Source: Streptomyces roseus
GTDB taxonomy: Bacteria; Actinomycetota; Actinomycetes; Streptomycetales; Streptomycetaceae
Assembly (NCBI RefSeq): GCF_001044425.1
Contig: NZ_LFML01000049.1
Span: 1 to 64,000, forward strand
Direction: 5' to 3'
Length of the DNA: 64,000 nt
Each line of letters opens with the position of its first letter. Positions within the stretch are counted from its first letter, which is position 1. The position numbers and the translations under genes were made by a program. Shown here piece after piece: positions 58,138 through 64,000 of this stretch. The notes below the pieces were generated by a model that was not told the DNA's origin, ran no database searches, and saw only the letters and a program-made list of their open reading frames with translations.

Positions 58138-59265
58138 ATGATCGAAACGCCGCCCCTGGTGGACCAGTACTGCCAGGGAGTGCTCCGTACGGAGCTGGGC
58201 CTCGGCACCTTCGAGGCCCAGCTGGTCCGCTCGGCCGGCGCGCCCGCGGCCGGGACCACCTTCTTCGACACCCAGACCGGTTTCGCGGTGCGCCGCTGGT
58301 GCCCGCCCCTGCTCGGCCTGGAGCCGCACTGCGCCCCCGCCCGGTACCTGGCCCGGCGGCGCGAGCTGGGCGTGGTCGAGTCCGGGCGGCGGCTGCTGCG
58401 GGGCTCCGGCGTCGCCGCCTATCTGGTCGACACGGGAGTGCCCGGCGACCTCACCGGCCCCAAGGAGCTGGCGCTCACGGCGGACGCCGACGCCTTCGAG
58501 GTCGTACGGCTGGAGCTGCTCGCCGAGCAGGTCGCCGACACCTCCGGCACCGTGCCGGCCTTCCTCGCAAACCTCGCCGAGGCCGTCCACCACGCCGCCG
58601 CCGCGGCCGTGGCCTTCACCTGCGGGGCGGACGCCGGATATCCCGCCGTGCTCGGGCAGGCCCCCGAGCCGCCCGGTCCGGGCGAGGTGCGGGGGGCGGC
58701 CGGACGGTGGCTGGCCCGGCGCGCCAAGGGCGGGGCCGTACGGGACCCCGTACTCCTGCGGCACCTGCTGTGGAGCGCGGTGGCGACGGGGCTGCCGCTC
58801 CAGCTGCACACCGGGGCGGGCGCGGGGGATCCGGGGCAGCGGCCGCAGGAGGCCGATCCGGCGCTGCTGACTGAGTTCGTACGGGCCACCGCGGGACTCG
58901 GGACCCGGCTGGTGCTGCTCGGCGGGTACCCGTACCACCGGCACGCAGCCCAGCTGGCGGCGGCCTTCCCGCACGTCCACGCGGATCTGGGCGCGGCGCT
59001 CGGGCAGAGCGGCGCGCGGGCGGCGGGGGTGCTGGCCGAGGTGCTGGAGGCCGCCCCCTTCGGCAAGCTGCTGTTCTCCAGCGGCGGGCGCCGGCTGCCC
59101 GAACTGCACGCGGTGGGCGCCCTGGTGTTCCGGGAGGCGCTGGGCCGGGTGCTGGGCGGCTGGGTCGGCGACGGTGCCTGGTCCTGGCGGGACGCCGAAC
59201 GGGTGGCGGCCATGGTCGCGGCCGGCAACGCCCGCCGCGTCTACCGGCTGGACGAGCGGGGGTGA
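58138..59265 (+). CDS. Amidohydrolase-family protein
   Basis: A 375-residue TIM-barrel hydrolase-like protein. Indicators are the N-terminal MIETPPLVDQYCQGVLR (where many amidohydrolases have DxHxH, here D-Q-Y-C-Q), LPLQLHTGAGAGDPGQRP (His of strand 5 type, about 222-240), LVLLGGYPYHRHAAQLAAAFPHVHADLG (about 258-286) and KLLFSSGGRRLPELHAVGAL (about 316-335). It resembles the FluG-type amidohydrolases. The usual first metal HxH is absent, so activity is uncertain. ATG 58138 is taken; GTG 58099 in frame is also possible. Confidence 0.72.
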   Translation: MIETPPLVDQYCQGVLRTELGLGTFEAQLVRSAGAPAAGTTFFDTQTGFAVRRWCPPLLGLEPHCAPARYLARRRELGVVESGRRLLRGSGVAAYLVDTGVPGDLTGPKELALTADADAFEVVRLELLAEQVADTSGTVPAFLANLAEAVHHAAAAAVAFTCGADAGYPAVLGQAPEPPGPGEVRGAAGRWLARRAKGGAVRDPVLLRHLLWSAVATGLPLQLHTGAGAGDPGQRPQEADPALLTEFVRATAGLGTRLVLLGGYPYHRHAAQLAAAFPHVHADLGAALGQSGARAAGVLAEVLEAAPFGKLLFSSGGRRLPELHAVGALVFREALGRVLGGWVGDGAWSWRDAERVAAMVAAGNARRVYRLDERG

Positions 59266-59301
59266 GCCGGTGCCCGGCGGCGCCCGGCTCCCGGCCCCGG
59301 C

Positions 59302-60261
59302 TCAGACGGAGGAGAGCTGCGGGTCGCCCTGAGAGGGGATCTGCGCCTCCGCCGCGGGCCGCTCCCGCAGGCTGAGCGCCACCCGGAGCACGGCGATCCA
59401 CACCAGGCAGGAGCCGAGCATGTGCGCGGCGACCAGCACCTCGGGCACGTGCGTGAAGTACTGGACGTAGCCGACGGCGCCCTGCGCGAGCAGCACGATC
59501 AGCAGGTCACGGGCGCGGGCCCGGGTGTCCGCCGGCGCGTCGGCCACGCGCAGCACCAGCCACATGGCGACGGCGAGCGCGCACACCACCCAGGCGGAGA
59601 TGGCGTGGACGTGCGCGGTGGTGGCCCAGTCGAACGGCATCCGCTTGATCTCGCTGCTGTCGCCCGCGTGCGGACCGGAACCGGTGACCACCGTGCCCGC
59701 CGCGATCAGGACCAGCGCCGTCGCGAGCAGGGCCCGGGAAAGCCCCCGTACCGCAGCGGGGACGCGCGGCCTCGCGGCGGTGTCGCCCTCGCGGGTGCGC
59801 TGCCAGGTGATCGTCGTGACCGTGACCAGCGAGGTGGCGAGGAGGAAGTGCCCGGCCACGCTGTACGGGTTGAGCCCCGTAAGGACGGTGATCCCGCCGA
59901 GGACGGCGTTGCCCATCACGATGAGGAACTGGAGCCAGCCGAGCCGCGTCAGCGTGCGCCGCCACGGCTTGGCCGAGCGGGCGGCGACGATGCACCAGCC
60001 AACGGCCGCGCAGAGCACGTACGTCAGCATGCGGTTGCCGAACTCGATGGCCCCGTGGAAACCCTGCGCCTGGGTCACGATCAGGCTGTCGTCGGTGCAC
60101 TTGGGCCACGTGTCGCAGCCGAGACCGGATCCGGTCAGCCGTACCGCGCCGCCCGTGACGACGATGAGCACGCTCATGACGAGCGCGGCGAGGGCGGCCC
60201 GCCGGACGGTCCGGGGTGACGGGGTCCAGCGGTTGGCGATGAAGGCGAGAGGGGTCAACAC
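59302..60261 (-). CDS. ctaA: Heme A synthase
   Basis: CtaA (COX15) oxidises heme O to heme A in the membrane. The 319-residue protein has eight helices in two halves with four conserved His: GFHGAIEFGNRM (about 68-79), NPYSVAGHFLLATS (about 129-142), TAHVHAISAW (about 217-226) and VAAHMLGSCLVW (about 278-289). The loop GLGCDTWPKC (about 47-56) carries the Cys pair. GTG 60261 is preferred: TACGAT ends 7 nt upstream, and the longer TTG start at 60291 has no ribosome site. ctaB is nearby on the other strand. Confidence 0.94.
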   Translation of the reverse strand: MLTPLAFIANRWTPSPRTVRRAALAALVMSVLIVVTGGAVRLTGSGLGCDTWPKCTDDSLIVTQAQGFHGAIEFGNRMLTYVLCAAVGWCIVAARSAKPWRRTLTRLGWLQFLIVMGNAVLGGITVLTGLNPYSVAGHFLLATSLVTVTTITWQRTREGDTAARPRVPAAVRGLSRALLATALVLIAAGTVVTGSGPHAGDSSEIKRMPFDWATTAHVHAISAWVVCALAVAMWLVLRVADAPADTRARARDLLIVLLAQGAVGYVQYFTHVPEVLVAAHMLGSCLVWIAVLRVALSLRERPAAEAQIPSQGDPQLSSV

Positions 60262-60268
60262 GGCCCTT

Positions 60269-60274
60269 ATCGTA
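60269..60274 (-). promoter_or_regulatory. -10 box of ctaA, leaderless type
   Basis: On the minus strand TACGAT ends 7 nt before GTG 60261 with no Shine-Dalgarno between. Confidence 0.5.
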
Positions 60275-60295
60275 CGCGGCGCCTTGTGCAAACTT

Positions 60296-61444
60296 TCACG
60301 AGGGGGTGTCCGCGGTCCCCTCCGGTGCCGTGTCGGGGCCGCCGGCCGCCCGGAACCGGGCCCCCGCGGGGTCGCCCTCCTCGTGCCACCAGAGGAGCAG
60401 GCGCCAAGGGGCGCCCTCGCCGGGGCAGTCGGCGGAGGCCGTGAATCCCCGTATCAGTTCATTGCCTATGTCCTCTGCTGTCCCGTTTCGCACTTCCGTT
60501 CTGCCGTGCCACGGATGTCCCTGTACGTTCCACAGCCCGTCAGGGCCGCGCACCTCGAAGCGCCACACCGCTTGCCAGGGCGTGACCTCCAGCATCGTGC
60601 GCACCTGTTCGGCATCGAGCCGCAGCCCGCCGGCGATCTCGGGCTCGGCCACGCCCTGGATCCGGGCGGCCACCACGGCCTGGGGCAGCAGGGGTTCGGG
60701 CAGCAGGCCGCGGGCACGCAGGGAGACGAGGGAGTCGAAGGACAGGAAGCGCAGCCGCAGTTCGAGCTGGCGGCCGATGTGGTCGAGTGCCTCTTCCGCC
60801 TCCTGGGCCTCCTCCGCACCGGGGGCCGCGCGCAGCAGGTGGCGGAAACCGCCCTCCGCGTCCACCGCCCAGGCCACCGCCTCCTCGGCGGAGCCCAGCT
60901 CCGCGAGCCGGTCCCCGAGGAACACCTTGGCCTGCGCGAGACCGCGCCGATTGACCGGGTCCCGCTGGTCCAGCGCCGCCCACACCTCGACCGCGGCCCG
61001 GGTCAGGTCCAGGGCGCGCTCGCCCGCCGCCCGCTCCATCGCGCTCGGGCCGGATCCGGCCCGCGGGCCGAGCGGATGGCGGGGCAGCCGTACCTCGTCG
61101 CTCAGCGGCCAGGCCAGCCAGACCCCCTGGTTGATCAGGCCCCGGGCATACCAGCGCGCGTATTCCGGGGCGTGCCCGGCCGCCTGGCCGCCGTACCGCA
61201 GCCCCTCCTCGACGGCCGCAAGGGCCCCGGCCCGGTCACCGCCGGCGAAGCGGCGGGCCGCCAGGTCGCCCAGGCGCAGGCCCAGGCGCGCCGCGCACTC
61301 CGGATCGGTCCGCGCCGGCTCGCGCAGCGCGCCGATCAGCTCCGTCAGCAGCGCCTCGGCCTCGGCCGGAGCCGCCCGCGCGGCCCCCGACCGGATCTGC
61401 GCCCATCGGGCGTCCATCCGTAGAACGTCTTCCCGTAGCGCCAT
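60296..61444 (-). CDS. Hypothetical protein with helical repeats
   Basis: A 382-residue soluble protein of unknown function. The first about 230 residues are Ala/Leu/Glu-rich helices in a TPR-like rhythm (ARLGLRLGDLAARRFAGGDRAGALAAVEEGLRYG, GLAQAKVFLGDRLAELGSAEEAVAWAVDAE). Then comes a short region (about 250-290: LLPEPLLPQAVVAARIQGVAEPEIAGGLRLDAEQVRTMLEV) and a C-terminal beta-like part with many Trp (WQAVWRFEVRGPDGLWNVQGHPWHG). No signal peptide is seen. Start ATG 61444 has only a G-rich region upstream. It lies between ctaA and the ABC operon, same strand. Confidence 0.75.
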   Translation of the reverse strand: MALREDVLRMDARWAQIRSGAARAAPAEAEALLTELIGALREPARTDPECAARLGLRLGDLAARRFAGGDRAGALAAVEEGLRYGGQAAGHAPEYARWYARGLINQGVWLAWPLSDEVRLPRHPLGPRAGSGPSAMERAAGERALDLTRAAVEVWAALDQRDPVNRRGLAQAKVFLGDRLAELGSAEEAVAWAVDAEGGFRHLLRAAPGAEEAQEAEEALDHIGRQLELRLRFLSFDSLVSLRARGLLPEPLLPQAVVAARIQGVAEPEIAGGLRLDAEQVRTMLEVTPWQAVWRFEVRGPDGLWNVQGHPWHGRTEVRNGTAEDIGNELIRGFTASADCPGEGAPWRLLLWWHEEGDPAGARFRAAGGPDTAPEGTADTPS

Positions 61445-61528
61445 GCCCGCCCCCCGGCGTCCTGGTGTGCCCCGCCCCCGCGGGGCGGCGCCCATCCTCC
61501 TGCCGGGCCAACGTCCGGGGGAGGGGAT

Positions 61529-62344
61529 TCACTCCCAGCGGAACAGCTTGGCGGCGGCGCCGAGTCCGAGGACAGCCCATGCGGCGAGGACGGCCACGTC
61601 CCCCCACGGCACCCCGGCGCCGCCCTGGAGCACCGCGCGCAGCCCGTCGGACAGCGCCGAGATCGGCAGCAGTCCCAGGACGGACTGCACCCCTTCGGGG
61701 AACTTCTCCGTCGGCACGATGACCCCGCCGCCGACCAGCAGCAGCAGGAACACCAGGTTGGCGGCGGCCAGCGTGGCCTCGGCCTTGAGGGTCCCCGCCA
61801 TCAGCAGCCCGAGCCCGGAGAAGGCCGCGGTGCCCAGCAGGACCAGCGCGGCGACCGCGAGCGGGTCGCCGTGCGGGGACCAGCCCAGCGCGAGGGCGAT
61901 CACCGTCAGCAGGGCGATCTGGAGCACCTCGGTGACCAGCACGGACAGCGTCTTGGCGGCCATCAGGGCCCAGCGCGGCAGCGGCGAGGCGCCGAGCCGC
62001 TTGAGCACCCCGTAGCGGCGGTCGAAGCCGGTGGCGATGGCCTGCCCAGTGAAGGCGGTGGACATCACGGCCAGCGCGAGGATGCCGGGAGCGAGGAAGT
62101 CGACCGACTTCCCGGCGCCGGTGTCGACGATGTCCACGGCGGAGAACAGCACCAGCAGCAGAGCCGGGATGATCACGGTCAGCAGCAGCTGCTCCCCGTT
62201 GCGCAGCAGCATCCGGGTCTCCAGCGCGGTCTGCGCCAGGATCATCCGGGACACGGGGGCGGCCCCCGGCGCGGGGGTGAACGTACCGGCTCCCGGGGGG
62301 CGACCCCCGGACCCCGGGTGGGGGTCGGTGGCGGTCGGCGTCAT
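61529..62344 (-). CDS. ABC-2 type exporter permease
   Basis: A 271-residue integral membrane protein with six helices, of the ABC-2 (DrrB-like) type. It has a Pro/Gly-rich cytosolic N-terminus (about 1-30) and the motif TGQAIATGFDRRYGVLKRLGASPLPRWALMAAK (about 100-132), characteristic of antibiotic- or lipid-exporting permeases. ATG 62344 overlaps the ATPase stop (ATGA), so it is made with its partner subunit. The substrate is unknown. Confidence 0.92.
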   Translation of the reverse strand: MTPTATDPHPGSGGRPPGAGTFTPAPGAAPVSRMILAQTALETRMLLRNGEQLLLTVIIPALLLVLFSAVDIVDTGAGKSVDFLAPGILALAVMSTAFTGQAIATGFDRRYGVLKRLGASPLPRWALMAAKTLSVLVTEVLQIALLTVIALALGWSPHGDPLAVAALVLLGTAAFSGLGLLMAGTLKAEATLAAANLVFLLLLVGGGVIVPTEKFPEGVQSVLGLLPISALSDGLRAVLQGGAGVPWGDVAVLAAWAVLGLGAAAKLFRWE

Positions 62345-63267
62345 GCGCGCAGCTCCTTGCCGGTCAGCTCCAGAAAAACGTCTTCGAGGGTGTGCCGCTC
62401 CACCGAGAGGCTGCTCGGCATCACCCCGTGCTGGGCGCACCAGGAGGCGACGGTGGCCAGCAGCTGCGGGTCCACGTCGCCGGTGACCCGGTAGACGCCG
62501 GCGGTGGGCTCGGCGGCCTCGGTGCCGTCGGGCAGCGCCTTGAGCAGCGAGCCCAGGTCGAGGGCGGGCCGGCCGGTAAAGCGCAGGGTGTTCTCGGCGC
62601 CGCCGCGGCACAGCTGCTCGGGGCTGCCGTGCGCGATGACCCGGCCGGCGTCGATGATGGCGACCTCGTCGGCGAGCTGTTCGGCCTCGTCCATGTGGTG
62701 GGTGGTGAGGACGACGCAGACCCCGTCGGCCCGCAGTTCCCGTACGAGCTCCCAGGTGGCCCGCCGGGCCTGCGGGTCCAGGCCCGCGGTCGGCTCGTCC
62801 AGGAAGACCAGCTCGGGGCGGCCGACCACGGCCATGGCCAGGGCCAGGCGCTGCTGCTGGCCGCCGGACAGGCGCCGGTAGGCGGTGCGGCCGCAGCCGC
62901 CCAGCCCGAGCCGCTCGACCAGGGCGTCCACGTCGAGCGGGTGGGCGTACAGCTTGGCCATGTGGCGCAGCATCTCGACGGCGCGGGCGCCGGAGTAGAC
63001 CCCGCCGGACTGGAGCATCACGCCGATCCGCGGGCGCAGCGCCCCGGCCTCGGCGACGGGGTCGAGGCCGAGGACGCGGACGGTGCCGGCGTCGGGGCGG
63101 CGGTAGCCCTCGCAGGTCTCCACGGTGGTGGTCTTGCCCGCGCCGTTGGGGCCGAGGACGGCGGTGACCGAGCCCTTGCGGACGGTGAGGTCGAGACCGT
63201 CCACCGCTGTCTTGGGCCCGTACCGCTTCACCAGTCCGCGGATCTCCACGGCGGGATCGTTGCTCAT
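62341..63267 (-). CDS. ABC exporter ATP-binding subunit
   Basis: A 308-residue DrrA-type ABC ATPase. Walker A is GPNGAGKTTT (about 38-47), the Q-loop is in VMLQSGGVYSGA (about 83-94), the signature is RLSGGQQQRLALAMA (about 132-146), Walker B is LVFLDEPTAGLDPQ (about 153-166) and the switch His is in TTHHMDEAE (about 187-195). A C-terminal extension (about 225-308) resembles the regulatory tail of drug-export ATPases. It forms a two-gene unit with the permease. ATG 63267 has TAGACT 7 nt upstream. Confidence 0.95.
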   Translation of the reverse strand: MSNDPAVEIRGLVKRYGPKTAVDGLDLTVRKGSVTAVLGPNGAGKTTTVETCEGYRRPDAGTVRVLGLDPVAEAGALRPRIGVMLQSGGVYSGARAVEMLRHMAKLYAHPLDVDALVERLGLGGCGRTAYRRLSGGQQQRLALAMAVVGRPELVFLDEPTAGLDPQARRATWELVRELRADGVCVVLTTHHMDEAEQLADEVAIIDAGRVIAHGSPEQLCRGGAENTLRFTGRPALDLGSLLKALPDGTEAAEPTAGVYRVTGDVDPQLLATVASWCAQHGVMPSSLSVERHTLEDVFLELTGKELRA

Positions 63268-63274
63268 GCGGGGG

Positions 63275-63280
63275 AGTCTA
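63275..63280 (-). promoter_or_regulatory. -10 box of the ABC operon, leaderless type
   Basis: On the minus strand TAGACT ends 7 nt before ATG 63267, separated only by CCCCCGC. Confidence 0.55.
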
Positions 63281-63364
63281 CGGAGCCGGGCGGGGGGTCC
63301 TCGGTCCCGGGGTCGAAGGGGCGCGGACACGCACGGTCCCGATCTTTTTCGTCCTGCGACCCGT

Positions 63365-63532
63365 ATGGGCCAGCCGGTTTCGGTGACCTTTGCGGACCGC
63401 GCCCTTCACCGTGCGCGAAAGCCCCCGGCGGCGCAGGATCGCTGGTGGGAGCCGTTCGCGGGCTCACGGAGGCGCCTGGCGCAGGAGCGGATCGACCCCT
63501 TCCGCTTCACTCTGCGTAGACAAATTAGGTAA
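63365..63532 (+). CDS. Possible small protein, 55 residues
   Basis: The ORF starts at ATG 63365 (MGQPVSVTFADRALHRARKP) and ends with basic and aromatic residues (DRWWEP, FRFTLRRQIR). Third positions are about three-quarters G/C, less biased than true genes here, and no ribosome site is visible. It may be chance, but nothing else fills this gap. Confidence 0.2.
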   Translation: MGQPVSVTFADRALHRARKPPAAQDRWWEPFAGSRRRLAQERIDPFRFTLRRQIR

Positions 63533-63544
63533 CCCTTAGTGATA

Positions 63545-63565
63545 GAGGCCACCAGGAGTGGCCTC
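63545..63565. promoter_or_regulatory. Inverted repeat upstream of the SufR-like gene
   Basis: GAGGCCAC (63545-63552) and GTGGCCTC (63558-63565) flank a 5-nt centre, 46 bp before the start of the SufR-like gene. It could be an operator for autoregulation or a small hairpin. Confidence 0.4.
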
Positions 63566-63610
63566 GGTCACGGCTTGTCGGGGCTCGACTAATTACGCAA
63601 CAATGGCGTT

Positions 63611-64000
63611 GTGAAATACGGCGAACGGATGATCGAGGCCCCTCAGGGGGAGCTCGCTACCGGGGAGCGGTCAACCCGCAACCGGGTCGCGCGCTCCATC
63701 CTGGACCACGGTCCGTCCACCGTCGCCGACCTCGCGGCGCGTCTCGGCCTCACCCAGGCCGCCGTCCGCCGCCACCTCGACGCGCTCGTCGCCGACGACG
63801 TGGTCGAGCCCCGCGAGCAGCGCGTCTACGGTGCGCGCACCCGGGGCCGGCCCGCCAAGGTCTTCGCGCTCACCGACTGCGGCCGCGACGCGTTCGACCA
63901 GTCCTACGACTCGCTCGCCGCGGACGCGCTGCGCTGGATCGCGCAGGCCGCCGGCGGGGGCGAGCAGGGGGAGGCGGCCGTGGCCGCCTTCGCCAGGGCC
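63611..64000 (+). CDS. SufR-like helix-turn-helix regulator (3' end cut off)
   Basis: The 130 visible codons begin VKYGERMIEAPQGELATGERSTRNRVARSILDHG. They contain a winged helix-turn-helix TVADLAARLGLTQAAVRRHLDALVADDVV (about 37-65) and a wing GARTRGRPAKVFALTDCGRDAF. This is the ArsR/DeoR-like domain of SufR-type regulators that sit in front of the suf iron-sulfur operon in actinobacteria and sense a cluster by C-terminal Cys, which would be outside the window. GTG 63611 is used; ATG 63629 is an alternative. The suf assignment rests on context knowledge. Confidence 0.8.
   Translation, partial: MKYGERMIEAPQGELATGERSTRNRVARSILDHGPSTVADLAARLGLTQAAVRRHLDALVADDVVEPREQRVYGARTRGRPAKVFALTDCGRDAFDQSYDSLAADALRWIAQAAGGGEQGEAAVAAFARA

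Larger units (their letters stand above)
63268..63610. other. Intergenic region between the ABC operon and the SufR-like gene
   Basis: This 343-bp gap is the longest without a confident gene. It holds the ABC operon promoter at its left, an uncertain 55-codon ORF in the middle (63365-63532), and at its right an AT-richer stretch (around 63520-63605) with an 8-bp inverted repeat. No tRNA or other RNA gene is seen. Confidence 0.8.

Noticed and set aside
58130..58141. Three-codon ORF ATG-CCC-GGA-TGA overlapping the amidohydrolase start
   Set aside because: It has no ribosome site and is too short to tell from chance, unlike the leader at 4669.

Overview
The window is a high-GC actinobacterial chromosome segment, almost certainly Streptomyces. 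The evidence is strong G/C third-position bias, frequent GTG starts, whiA, a long sortase-anchored chaplin, RapZ-YvcK-WhiA in that order, OpcA beside zwf, mycothiol-type enzymes and Ter-family proteins. Gene content and order look like a chromosomal core arm-proximal region. I see no insertion sequence, prophage, CRISPR array, tRNA or rRNA. About 60 protein genes are called; the last, on the right edge, is cut.

Layout. 1-5.9 kb: a terminator (probably rpsA's), coaE, a TPR protein, a small membrane protein, then a SNF2 helicase and SWIM zinc-finger pair. 5.9-16 kb: small accessory genes: HAD protein, chaplin, DUF2293 protein, two cupins, a WGR/beta-propeller protein, a uridine-kinase-like protein with a lost P-loop, a lipoprotein, the pseudouridine catabolism pair psuG plus PfkB kinase, an MFS exporter and ogt. 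16-30 kb: GDPD, uvrB, two TerD-type genes, a terC gene behind a manganese-type riboswitch, a second MFS transporter, a metallo-hydrolase, a mycothiol-dependent enzyme and uvrA. 29.7-35.1 kb: an oxidoreductase/TetR divergon with twin operators, a PfkB sugar kinase, a Rieske lipoprotein, an HTH regulator and a secreted papain-like protease translationally coupled to an anchored partner. 35.2-40.4 kb: uvrC-rapZ-yvcK-whiA, every junction overlapping. 40.5-43.5 kb: a large secreted M14 carboxypeptidase. 43.7-56.4 kb: central carbon metabolism: gap-pgk-tpiA-secG, an RbpA-family gene and pgi on the plus strand, then tkt-tal-zwf-opcA-pgl on the minus strand. 56.7-64 kb: ctaB and ctaA for heme A, two proteins of unknown role, an amidohydrolase, an ABC exporter and the start of a SufR-like regulator.

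How the genes work together. All three nucleotide-excision-repair genes (uvrA, uvrB, uvrC) lie within 20 kb but in separate units. The carbon cluster joins lower glycolysis to the oxidative and non-oxidative pentose phosphate pathway, with the G6PDH assembly factor OpcA in the same run. ctaB and ctaA supply heme A for cytochrome oxidase. whiA and the chaplin serve sporulation and the aerial surface.

The most rewarding signals for a second look are the riboswitch whose P1 3' strand can alternatively sequester the terC ribosome binding site; the GTGA-coupled papain-like protease and anchored partner; a TerD protein fused to what looks like an ATPase-fold domain without a P-loop; an 8-codon leader ORF coupled to the SWIM gene; twin 20-bp TetR palindromes three helical turns apart; a lysine/alanine-rich tail on UvrA; and a series of about a dozen genes whose -10 box ends 6-8 nt before the start codon, implying leaderless mRNAs.
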